Shown: positions 1 to 10,216 of the stretch, piece by piece
Layout: every line of letters begins with the position of its first letter
Numbering within the stretch: the stretch's first letter is position 1
Source of the DNA: Bryopsis sp. KO-2023
Lineage: Eukaryota; Chlorophyta; Ulvophyceae; Bryopsidales; Bryopsidaceae
Assembly (NCBI GenBank): GCA_030272585.1
Contig: BSYQ01000002.1
Location: 8,680,001-8,744,000 of the forward strand
DNA: 64,000 nucleotides
Direction: 5' to 3'
Program-made: the position numbers and the translations under genes
The notes under the pieces: generated by a model
What the model saw: only the letters and a program-made list of their open reading frames with translations
What the model was told of the DNA's origin: nothing
Database searches by the model: none

Positions 1-1415
1 CACTAAGAATGAGGTTCGAGGTCTTTTCCAGCTCTGGAACAATGGTAAGATAATATCAGTGATGCCTTCGTTGAATTTTTTGGGGTAGTCTTTTGCATGG
101 CAGAAGACTCTTTCTTGAACCCATTGAATATATTCAATGTATATATTATATTATATGAATGTGTATATTATTTGCTTGAAGAATGTACATTTCAAATGCC
201 AACTATTTTGATAAACTCCTTGACCTGATTTAAATTTGAGTGTTGTGTATGTTTTGATGATACAATGTACGTCTCATAATACAACAGGTATCTAACCATA
301 ACGGTAAATTCATTTCGTTTTTTCGTTGTTTTTTTTTCCATTTCGTGGGCACATTACCCAGAAATAGTACGAAATATTAAGGGGTGGCGGTACTGGACCA
401 CTGAATAAAGAACATTGAACTGAAAACCCAAAAACTTAATAATGAGTGCCTGAAAACTGTAGACCATAGGCTAGTTTTTATGTCCATCTAACAAGGATTG
501 ACTGAGTAATTTCTCCTACTAAAAAAAAAAGAATTCTCCTACTAAAAAAAAAAAAAAATTCTCCTATTACACGTAGCAGGTTTGGTGCTTCTGAGCCTCA
601 CATTCTGGGTTGTATGCTTTCTGGACTCTATTAACGCGATTGTGTGTGTGTTGTTTTTTTTTTTCTCAGCCCTTGCTCTGGACCCTGATGCTGTTGCTCA
701 GAGGTACTCCAAGAATGCAGTCTTGCTGCCCACTGTCTCAGATGTTCCCAGGACTGACTATGAGGGTATCAAAGACTACTTTGTTACTTTCCTCAAGAAG
801 GAACCCCAGGGGAAGATCTTGGATGGAGAGATTATTATCGGTGACAACTGGGCCCAGGATGCTGGTATCTATGAGTTCACCATGGGAACTGATGGTAGCA
901 AGATCAAGGGCCGATACTCTTACATCTATGTCTACGAGGATGATGAGTGGAAAATTTCCCACCACCACTCGTCTGTCATGCCTGAGGCGGTCCTCCCTGC
1001 AGCGATCACCAAGAAAGAAGTCCGTGCTTTGTTTGACTTGTGGAACGATGCCCTGGCTACTGGAAAACCCAAAAAGGTTGCATCTCGATACACTAAAGAT
1101 GCAGTCCTTTTGCCAACGATATCTGACTCTGCTCGCAATGATCCTGCTGGGATTGTGGACTACTTTGTGGATTTCTTGAAAAAAGAACCCCAGGGTGAGA
1201 TTCTGCAGGGGGAAATCAAAATTGGGACTAACTGGGCTCAAGATGCTGGTATCTATGAGTTCACGATGGGTGTTGATGGCTCCAAGACCAAGGGGCGTTA
1301 TTCGTATGTATATGTGTATGAAAATGGCGAGTGGATGATTAGCCACCACCACAGCTCCATCATGCCTGAGGGAGCTTTGGATGCAATTTCCAAAATCACT
1401 GAGTTGGGGGAGTGA
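1..1415 (+). CDS. Iota-type carbonic anhydrase, 3' part (partial at left edge)
   Basis: This is the 3' part of a gene for an iota-class carbonic anhydrase (the LCIP63-type family known from diatoms and other algae), which interconverts CO2 and bicarbonate, usually in the plastid compartment. Exon <1-44 reads TKNEVRGLFQLWN and joins exon 670-1415 in phase 1. The intron (45-669) is GT-AG and ends in a long T tract plus CTCAG. The join gives LWN-ALALDPDAV, which lines up with LWNDALATGKPKKV in the next repeat, so the splice is well supported. Two tandem CaMKII-association/DUF4440-type domains of about 115 residues follow, each closing with the family signature HHHSS(V/I)MPE at about 957-985 and 1341-1370. 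The stop is TGA 1413-1415. Further domains and any targeting peptide must lie left of the window. The domain family also contains non-CA proteins, but the repeat layout and HHHSS favour iota-CA. Confidence 0.85.
45..669 (+). other. Intron of the carbonic anhydrase gene
   Basis: The intron has a GTAAGA donor at 45 and a T-rich acceptor ending CTCAG at 665-669. It holds AT-rich non-coding sequence with several poly-A/T runs and no other recognisable feature. Confidence 0.8.
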
Positions 1416-4400
1416 GTGTTTGTGTTGGGACAGGGAGTTTGTACTCCTGCTGATGGGGTAAATTGAGAGAAGAATTTGTACTGTTACATATTATTTGATA
1501 TTTGTGTTTCCTCTTATTTATTTTATATGACTGATCATTTTTTTTTATCATTTTTGCTACATGACTGTGGAGTTGCAGAGTTGTGAATACACATGTAGCG
1601 CTGGAAAACAACATTTTTTTCGAGGGATGTGGGATGTGTAATGTTTGATATGTAAAAATCGTCAGTGTTTTACACACAATAACAGTCTGCAGTTTCAAAC
1701 ATGTTTGCCTTACAGCAGTATTGTGCTTTTTCATCAAATACATGCCCAATGTATTAGCAATGGGTGTTGTGTGAAAAAAAATCTGGAAAAAAAGTATCGT
1801 ACAGTGTGTAGTTAGGGAAACCTCACAACAACATGTGATACGAAAAAAAGGCACCTTCCCCAGTGATGAGATAATGTAACAAAAAAAAATTTTGCCATAT
1901 GATGTGGAAACAATTATGCTGAACATTCCCAGTACTTTATCAAACACTTATCAATACTTTATAAAATACTCTGCACTGATACTACAACAACGCCTTCTCA
2001 AAAATAAAAAGGAAAGGAAAACAGATCGAATCGATTTCTTCCCACTATTCGAAGTTGAAAAAAAATATATATATATTCTCTACCCCATGTACACAAAAAA
2101 AAAAAAAATACATAAATACATAAATAAATAATGAGATAATGAAAAATAAATAACGTTTTGAATTTGGGGACATATTGGTTCGTTCTTCACCAGTGTGTAA
2201 CATTTTTACTGCTGTTAAAAAAAAAAACGAAAAAAAATTATCACATAGTTTTATGATCATTTTTTCCTCTGCTTGCAAAGGAAAGGAACCTTAATTCGTT
2301 AAGCCCAGTTCATCTGTTGCAGCGACCGCACAGTCGTCAAAACACAAAAAACAAAAGAAAAAACCCAGAAAACTTGCTAGAAAGCAGGATCATGTATCCT
2401 TTCATTACAAAAGAATTTAGGATACCACAGGCACATCACACTTCGAAATGTCAACCTTTAAGAATCTTTTCGAGGCCTTTTTTTTTCCCCTTTTCCACAG
2501 GTCCCTTCCCTACAACGTAGCCCAGCCACCACCTCCAAATTACACACACAAATTTCATCTTCGATCTTGCGCCCAGCCTTGTTCTTTGATACTGAGATCG
2601 GGACCCACCTTTTTCAAAAATAGAAAAACCCCACCACTCCCATATGAAAGAAGGATGCAGAAAGAGCTGCGGTCCTTCCTTCGGCATTTTGCACATCAAG
2701 TTTGCAAACCCCATTATCCAAAAGGACCAGATCTGGGTTCCCAACATATGCGGCAGTCTGCAACGCTGTGCCGCCTGCCCAGAATTCTGGGCGTTCACTT
2801 TTGCACCTAGATGTGAAATAAACTATATTTTAGCAACAGCATTTTGATGGGCGGTGTATTTCTAAATACTAGTACCCCCCCACCTGTGGGTGCCGAATAT
2901 TTGCACTCACCTGTTTTTGAGTTCTTGTTTTTCGTCAAATATTTGCACCCAAATGTTTTCAGTTCTTGTTTTTTGGTGAAATATTTGCAGCCATCTTTTT
3001 GAACTTTTTTTTTCCACTCCGAACCCTTCTTACCTGAAGTATTATTTTATTATTTTACTATTTGCAACCACCTCTGCACAATTAAAGGGGTGCCTCCGTT
3101 GCCTCTTCTCAAATCCACAGTCGCATCTGATACATACCAACCACTAAATATCATTCCCCAAATTTGGAAAGTGTCTTTTTGAAAAGAGATGATAACAAGG
3201 TTGATTTCAACCTGTTCATATGTCAGACTAGGCATGTGGAGGAGCAGACTTTTTTGCAGTGTCTCTGAGAATTTTCATACGGATCACAAGAAGAACAGCG
3301 CAATGTTCCCAGAGTTCTCAAGTTGACTAAACCGGGGGGTTTTCTATTTTTTCTAATCCGATTTGAATCCAGACCAGTTCTACAGCTACTGTTAATCCAG
3401 ATTCCTAGATTCCATGTTACCTTCACAACCCAGAGATTCCCCATCGAAACAGAATGAATTTTTTGCCATTTTCTGAAGCTTGAGTGTCCACCAAAGTAAT
3501 TTCACGACACATGTATTTGGTGGTTGAACCTCACCAACTTGAATCGTAAACTGGCCTCAGGCAGCGGTGTGAAAATCAGCTGGTTGGGCGATTTTTGGTT
3601 TGGTTTTGTTTGGTTTGAAATCAAATTTGATGCATGGACTCCCTATCGTTGGCCATAATGCCAGTCAAAAGTTTTTCCTTCGCAGGCTGAACGTGCTTCG
3701 TTAAAGACACAATGAAAAGTAGCCGCCTTTTGTCGCAAATATTACCATCAGTGTTTTTTGTTTTGGCCCAATGTGGCCCCCCAAAATATTTGTCAAACAA
3801 CAAATATGTGCTCGCGAGCACATTTTCGGGCCACAAAAGGGTCGAAACGTTTTGAATTCAGCATATATTGCTCGATCTCCTACTTGAAAGGTTTGACCCC
3901 AGAAACCTGGGGTAAGTCCTTTGTCCACAAGCTCTGCTTTCCTTCTCTTTATCCGCGTCTTGATCAGATTTCGTTGTTGGTTTGTGAGTGTCCCTTCCAA
4001 ATTCTGTCGCCCTCAAAGTTGTACATTACCTCCACGGTCCCAAAAGCAGCTTGCTCAATTATGTAGAAAAATATTTACAACTTTGCTTTCGCCAGTAAAC
4101 GCAGCGTGCTGAAGAGAAACGAAACCATTGTTCACTCATTCATGATCAATTTATCAACTTTCTCAATTTTGGGCAAGGAACGTTAAAGAGGGGATATCCG
4201 AGAAACTGCGCGATCCAGACGTACTGTTTTTAAGAATCATGATGTTCTGAACATTTTTTAGGGAATTTGAAGTTTGGAACGATTTTGTTGGACCGAGGAT
4301 GATTATGAAGAAGAAACCCGTTGATGAAAATGCTCGAATTACACAATGGTCGTTTTTCTTTCCTTTTCTTTAACCTTTTTTCTTCCGAAATCTGAACTCA

Positions 4401-5400
4401 CTCAGTCAGACTCAATTTCTAAGGGGTTTGTTCTTCTTTGTATCTATTCCAGCTGGAATGCTGCAGCATAATGAAGGGTGCTGGATTTTTTTGGCTGTGG
4501 GTTGTAGTTATTCTTCTTTTTGATCAAGCAGGCGAAATCAGTGCTCCCCAAACATGAATAATCCACCCCTGAAAGGTTTTCCAAGGTCAACTCTGTGTTC
4601 ACACTGTGGACTCTGCAGCTAAGACGATCGCAATACCAGAGTTGGAGAAGGGATTACTACGCAACGCCACTTCCTTCGCTGTCGACAGTGGGTGATTTTT
4701 TAGTCTCAGAAATCAGGTTTGGTGTCACTTTCCTTGAAAAGAGGGGTTGGGGTTCAGCCGGGCTAAACGGGGCCGTGGGTGCTCTAACAGTTTTTTAGTT
4801 TTTTAATAGTTTTTGAGACTGTTGCTTTACTCAGTCTGATGAACGATTGCTTTAGTCTTGATGAGGAGGAATCATGCTTGGAAAGCTAGAGCTTCGATTA
4901 CGCTGCTGTTGAACAACACAGTGTGTGTGAGCGCGCGCTCGATTGATGGGCAGCCAGCTCGCTTCGAGGTGTCCCTCTTGCTTGATCAGTGTCACGGCCT
5001 CCCCGTTGTTTCGTGTATGTGATTAGTGGTTGGTTTACTTTTTGCTTCTGAAAAGTCAAATAGCTCTGCCACCCGAGAGTCGGCCGTGGAGGCAGAGACA
5101 AAAACCAAACCAACCATCACTACTTGCGAAAAACCACCCTTAAACGTTCAACTCCATCATAATACACTTGCATCTAAACTCAATACTTCGTTGTTCGTGT
5201 GCCAACACCAGATCGTTCCATTGCAGCGCCGCCGTTTGTTTGCTATGTTTCGATCGCACTGTGGTTGTCTTTTTTTGTGTTGGTTGCATGGAGATCTGGC
5301 CAGAGATGTGTGTTCTCAAGGAAGAATCAATCAATCAATGATTACATCTCAAGGAAAAATATGGGGCAAGTACGAGGTCAGACGGAATTGGGTTCGGTGT
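1416..5400. other. Non-coding stretch, no gene recognised
   Basis: The sequence is AT-rich with many homopolymer A/T runs and only short open frames lacking recognisable domains, consistent stops or conserved splice pairs. The only structure I can support is a 42-bp tandem repeat at 2897-3011. A 16-bp palindrome built on CTCGCGAG lies near 3806-3821. Confidence 0.5.
2897..3011. repeat. 42-bp tandem repeat, 2.7 copies
   Basis: Units start at 2897, 2939 and 2981 with ATATTTGCA and share the segment AGTTCTTGTTTT. The third unit is partial. The function is unknown. Confidence 0.8.
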
Positions 5401-5436
5401 GGACTTATAGATCATAATAATAATAATCATAATAAT

Positions 5437-5610
5437 CATAATTACAACCCACAGCAAAAGAGACTTATAGATCAAGGGGGGGCTGTGAACCCCCCCCCCC
5501 CACCACCTTCGCCCCATCTGCTAATTTAACTTGAGGCGTGTCGTTCGGATATCATGTGATGGCTCTCTTTTGCTGTGGGTTGTAATTATGATTATGATGA
5601 TATCATGTGA
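5437..5610. repeat. 26-bp perfect inverted repeat with nearby 12-bp direct repeats
   Basis: The segment 5437-5462 (core ACAACCCACAGCAAAAGAG) is the exact reverse complement of 5565-5590. The right arm lies between two copies of GATATCATGTGA (5548-5559 and 5599-5610), so about 39 bp look inserted with a 12-bp duplication. The same ACAACCCACAG word recurs near 37452. This is a small mobile or fold-back sequence of unknown class. Confidence 0.6.
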
Positions 5611-6621
5611 CATGATTCATGTCAGCTTCCGCCCCACCCCCAAGAGAGGGTGACTCAGCGTTTGTATTCGTGTCCGCGCGGGCCATTTTTATTTTATTTT
5701 ATTTTTATTCTTGGTTTTGTTTGGTTCTTGCGGGCCATTTTATTTTTCGTTTTCTCGATGGATCTGATTTCGCATCTCCAGCAAGTCCCCTGAGAAGGTT
5801 GATCATCAGCGGTTGACTCACGCCGAATCCAGGGGCACAGTCTGACTACGGCGCACCAGTGACTTCTTCGTGTGGTGTTGTTGTAGGTCGAGAACGAGCG
5901 TCGACCCCGCCAGGTAAGAGCACCTTATTCAGCTGCAACCATTTGTTCACCTTTCCACTGGGAAGTCCCCAAGTCCTGTGGTTCTGTTCGAGAACCCAGT
6001 CGGCTGCGGATGGCAACGCGAGATTCCGTCTTCCCACTTTTTACTGAGTGGAGGACTGTGTGGCGCACCCGAATGGAGCAACCAAACCAAACCAAACCAA
6101 AAATGGAGCAACGCTTGATCACACACACACCATAAGATCCACGATACACTACTAGTACTCGCATCTGCAGGATTGTGCTGACGTTTATTATCTTGCTGAC
6201 GCCCCCAGCAGAACGACTTGCTCAGGGAGCTCGTTCATCTAAATTTGGTTGGTTCTCTCCATCCGCAGCTTACCACGACTGTAAACATGGGCCCCCAGCG
6301 GGGTTGCTTGCGGTTTCCTCCTCTCTGTTCGCATGTCTGACTGGCGCCGTTGAGCTGATGAACCCTGTGTGGCTGGTGTGTTTGTAGCTGAAACAGGACA
6401 AGCAAGGAGAGAGAGGGTCGATATTGGTGGTGTCCGTTCCTCTGTTAACAGGGGGACTAGACCAGCGGCGTCATCGGGACGGGCCAGTTTAAGCAGTGTG
6501 GGCAGCTAAGCACCATCCAGGAGCGCAAGAACGGAAAGCCCCTGTCCGGTGTGTGCAAATGTCAATCTTAGCTTCATATATGAAGTCAGTATATATGGCT
6601 GGTTAGGCAGCAAGGTCTGAA
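5611..6621. other. Non-coding stretch, no gene recognised
   Basis: Short open frames only, none with a recognisable domain. It contains a run of ACCAA words at 6083-6100 and a short CA repeat at 6119-6130. Confidence 0.45.
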
Positions 6622-6717
6622 CCCTTGTATATAAGGGTTCTTTCTTTCAAAAGAATTCCGATGCTATAAGCTATAGGCCAGATCTGGCCTGGAATGTCTT
6701 GTGATATTTTCGGTTGG
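6622..6717 (+). mobile_element. Short interspersed element, copy 1
   Basis: Diverged forward copy of the 18-member family described in the findings: hairpin end CCTTGTATATAAGGG, core CTGGCCTGGAATGTCTTG, end CGGTTGG. Flanking GTCTGAAC and GTCTAACT could be a decayed target duplication. Confidence 0.6.
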
Positions 6718-7165
6718 ACAGTCTAACTAGCTTGTAGCTCAATAATAGAGTATCTGTTGTAAACATGTCCGAAAAAATTCAACATCAAATTACTTTTTTG
6801 TCTTCCTATGTCTTGGTTAAGGGTGGCTTCCCTCTTTAAGCCCACATCCACCAGAAATTTATGGAAATTTTTTGTGAACTTCTGTACTCCTTGAAACTAC
6901 TGATCATCATGTAAACTACATTTCCCATCAAACATCAGCAAAACGTTATGACAATTCTTATTAACTCGAGAAAAACCAACCTCAAATTCTGAATTTTTCT
7001 CTGCTGACAGACCAACCATCTTTAAACGGGAAAAGAAAAATTAGAACAAAATCTTTTCAGAAATATGTATAAATAAAAAGGTAAAACGAGCATTCAGAAG
7101 TGGAGTCGAACCTGTGTCCATCAAACAGTTCCTGTGCATCATTTCACTTATTGGTTTTTTTCTTG

Positions 7166-8150
7166 AAGGGCAACTGTCAGGGGCAGCAGGGCCAGCAGGG
7201 CCAGCAGAGCCAGCAGGGGCAGGAGGGCCAGGAGGGGCAGGAGGGGCAGGAGGGGCAGGAGGGGCAGGAGGGGCAGGAGGGGCAGGAGGGGCAGGAGGGG
7301 CAGGAAAGCCAGCAAGGCCAGCAGGGGCAGGAGGGGCAGGAGGGCCAGGAGGGGCAGGAAGACGAGGAGGACGATAATTTTGGGGATTTTTGCAAAAAGA
7401 TTGTTGACAAAGTCGTGGACAAAGTCGTGGACAAAGTCGTGGACAAAGCTGTGGATACAGCTCGGAAGGGTCTTGAGAAATTCAAAGACAGATTCAAAAG
7501 TAATGGAATGATAATAGAAAAAATTTACACTTCGTGAAAACATCTCGATGTTGAGAAGCAGCGAACAAGAACCCATTCCATCTAAATTGTTTTTTTCGTG
7601 TTTTCAGAGACACTTTTTCGAGTCTCCTGACAGTTTTTATTCTGTTGCAGACCCGAAGAGGCCTTTCCGCTTTAGGGGTTTTAGGGGTTTACTCAACAGC
7701 CCATGCCCTCCCCCATCGCCACCCCCATCGCCATCCCCATCGCCATCCCCACCACCCCCATCGCCATCGCCACCACCATACACCCCTGCTCCTCCTCCAG
7801 CTACCCCAGCACCACCACGATCCACCCCAGCACCGCCACCAGCTACCCCTGCTCCACCACCATCCACCCCTGCTCCTCCTCCATCGACCCCTGCTCCTTC
7901 CCCATCCACCCCAGCACCGCCACCATCCACCCCAGCACCACCACCATCCACCCCTGCTCCTCCACCATCCACCCCTGCTCCTCCTCCATCGACCCCTGCT
8001 CCTCCTCCATCGACCCCTGCTCCTCCTCCATCGACCCCTGCTCCTTCCCCATCCACCCCTGCTCCTCCACCATCGACCCCTGCTCCACCACCATCCACCC
8101 CTGCTCCTCCACCATCGAGGGGCCACTTTCATTTTTGTAACGTGCAGTAG
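7166..8150 (+). CDS. Hypothetical low-complexity protein: Q/G/E repeat, amphipathic helix, proline-rich tail
   Basis: No homologue recognised. The frame 7166-7537 encodes a QEG tripeptide repeat from a 9-bp minisatellite. It is followed by an acidic patch (DEEDDNFGDF) and VDKVVDKVVDK-type heptads that look like a real amphipathic helix. A plausible donor (AAAA|GTAATG, near 7498) and acceptors ending TTTCAG (7600-7605) or TTGCAG (near 7649) would link it to a proline-rich exon ending at the TAG at 8148-8150, with PAPPPSTPAPPPS-type repeats like algal cell-wall hydroxyproline-rich proteins. The 5' exon is uncertain: an alternative frame from about 7114 reads like a signal peptide (IKQFLCIISLIGFFLEG), so the true start may splice in. 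The two repeats could belong to separate genes. Whether the protein is made is an inference. Confidence 0.35.
7178..7365. repeat. 9-bp minisatellite (GGGGCAGGA)
   Basis: About 20 near-perfect units with a few GCCAGC variants. On the plus strand it reads as QEG repeats in one frame and as GGA repeats in another. Confidence 0.9.
7700..8118. repeat. C-rich minisatellite encoding proline-rich repeats
   Basis: Tandem units of about 18 bp (CCTGCTCCTCCACCATCC and variants) follow a shorter CCCATCGCC array. All three plus frames and their complements stay open because of the base composition, so open frame alone is weak evidence for coding. Confidence 0.9.
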
Positions 8151-8189
8151 AAAATCTGCTTAATAGGATTTTTTATTTTTTTTTCTTGC

Positions 8190-8262
8190 TAGCTTTTTTG
8201 GGGGGGCCAGAAATTTTTTAAGGGGGGCCATGCCCCCCAGGCCCCCCCCTGGTTGCGCCTAT
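8190..8262. mobile_element. G/C-homopolymer transposon-end-like fragment
   Basis: The run GGGGGGGCC...GGGGGGCCATGCCCCCC...CCCCCCCTGG followed by TTGCGCCTATG resembles the termini of some hAT-type DNA transposons. No transposase or matching second end is visible, so the assignment is tentative. Confidence 0.3.
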
Positions 8263-8269
8263 GGACCTC

Positions 8270-9590
8270 CTCGGCTCCAAGAAAAACAACAGCACCAGCA
8301 TGTTGGAAAGAAACCCATTTTTGCCTCGCAATCGCGGAGCAACCATTGCACCCAAACTACCTGCTGTCATTTGGAGGTAAAGAACAAAAAGCTGGCGAAA
8401 GTGTTCCTTTGGACACCAGGTCTCAGCACACACACCACGTCTCAGTTGGAAAGAAACCACGGCACCTGAAGCCTTTGCATCGCTGATGTAGTTTATCACA
8501 ACTCACTATGGAGAGTGTCGGTGCTCGCGCCATTTCCGAACTTCGTCGCAAATCTGCTTCGCAAAACGATCGTCAGAAAACGTACATCAAAACGAACAGC
8601 ACCAATCGTAGCGCCCACCCCATCCCCACCATTCTCCCTCCTCGTGTAACTTGTAGGAAAACAAAGCCACCTCTCAGTCCGTGGCTGGGATGCGGCGTCG
8701 CACTCTTTGGTGAATCCCCCCCCCCCCCCCCAATACGATACAAAATCGCCGTAAGGAGCACCGTGTCAAATTTATCCTTCGCCCAGGAGCATTCCTAAAA
8801 GGGATTCCCCTTTATCGGGGCGTTGAATCTCGGCCGTTGATCGTCAGTCAGTCAGTCAGTCAGTCAGTCGGCGTTTTTGACGGGCTCTCGACACTGAAAG
8901 AGGAGAGGAACACGATATATTGATGGTAGGGTTCGCCATATTCGGCATATTCGCCATATTCGAAAGGGTGCACCAACACTCTGGCAATTGCAATGGTCAA
9001 AGCTGGAGCGATGGGAGTAAACGCACCGACGAACCGTGCAATCAGTCACGAGTGTGTAACGAATCGAATCATGATTACACACGAAGAAGGTGGTAGGCTT
9101 TCATCGCGGAAAAATCGAGAAACCCGAGTGTGTAACATTTTCCGAGTTAAGTTTAGGCGGGAGGGCGACATAAAAAAAGGTGGTGCATACTATTCTATGT
9201 TTCATTCCTTGTTTTCCAAACAAACAAGGCAATAAGCGGATACAAGAGCCATCTCATATCCTCCCACATGTCGGGCACTGGGACTCCCACAGCATCGATC
9301 ACGTGACAGAGCCGTCGTCGAGATCACAGCTGACGCCCTAGCGATCGCGCCCTTACAATTCTAAACATGTCGAGTTATTGGTGTGTTCATCAACGCTCCT
9401 TCGTCAAGTTCGTGGGTTTATGTTTAGGTTTATTGCCTTATTTGGTTCATTTGTTGTTGTTTTTTTCTTTGTTCCCTCGTTTGCAAAACTCAGAAGGCCA
9501 GGAGCTGTCGCAGAAAAGCGAGCGATGGAGTGTTCGAAATTTTCGCTCGAAGGGTATCTAAAATCAGAGGCGGTTGTTTAAGCGGAGGCA
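8270..9590. other. Non-coding stretch, no gene recognised
   Basis: Contains a (CAGT)n microsatellite at 8844-8869, a poly-C run near 8709-8721 and repeated TCGCCATATTCG words near 8930-8962. Small frames (for example 9367-9561, with a hydrophobic stretch) show no family signature. Confidence 0.4.
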
Positions 9591-9651
9591 GGATGGTGGC
9601 TCGAGGTACATGGCGTGCACGTCTGTGTTTCGAGCACATCCCGTCGAAGGT

Positions 9652-9832
9652 TCGAATCCTTTTCTTTTCGACACACCACCGGATTGTTGTGCATCTCTGA
9701 CTGCCACTAACATCGAATCCTTTTCTTTTTGACACACCATCAGATTGAACATCTTTGACTACAACTAACATCGAATCCTTTCTTTTCGACACACCATCGG
9801 ATTGTTGTGCATCTCTGACTGCCACCAACAGC
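9652..9832. repeat. Tandem repeat, about 60-65 bp, three copies
   Basis: Three imperfect units share TCGAATCCTTT, a TTCTTTT stretch, GACACACCA and GACTGCCAC-type words. The array directly follows a tRNA-like B box (GGTTCGAATCC, 9649-9659) with an A-box-like TGGCTCGAGGTACATGG about 50 bp upstream, so it may derive from a tRNA-type SINE or pseudogene. Confidence 0.65.
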
Positions 9833-9901
9833 AAGAAAAAAAAATCAATCATGATTACACACAACAGCAAGAAAAGTTGTTACTCTAGAACAACGTAATC
9901 A

Positions 9902-9942
9902 TATTTTGATTTGATTTGATTTGATTTGATTTGATTTACTCT
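9902..9942. repeat. (TGATT)n microsatellite
   Basis: About seven consecutive TTTGA/TGATT units. Shorter runs of the same word occur near 10098-10130. Confidence 0.9.
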
Positions 9943-10216
9943 GGAACATCGTACGGCAGCACAATCTCGACTTTTACAGTTTACGACGTCAAACACCTGG
10001 ATTAGACGTCCAATCAGCCTTAATTGACCTTCCAGGGCTGATCCTTGGACGTCTTGATAGCTATCGTTTTGGTGATTTTTTTGGTATGTAATCATGATTT
10101 GATTTGATTTGGTGTTTTGATTTGATTTTTCTTGTGGGCACTTGTACCTAACATTCAGCAGTTTTGTTCGGGTTTTTTTTTCCCCAGCCCCGCAGTCGAA
10201 ACAAAGGAAAGGGAAA

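Noticed and set aside
738-1352. Long minus-strand open frame opposite the carbonic anhydrase exon
   Set aside because: It is the complement of a well-supported coding exon with no domain of its own.
7637-8098. Glycine/valine-rich minus-strand frame (GGGAGVDGGG repeats)
   Set aside because: It is the complement of the C-rich minisatellite; all frames stay open because of composition and there is no start context, splice site or non-repeat sequence.
9597-9665. Intact tRNA gene at the A/B-box sequence
   Set aside because: The region between the boxes does not form an anticodon arm and there is no matching acceptor stem.
9652-9832. Possible CRISPR array
   Set aside because: The units are contiguous tandem repeats without unique spacers, in a eukaryotic nuclear context.
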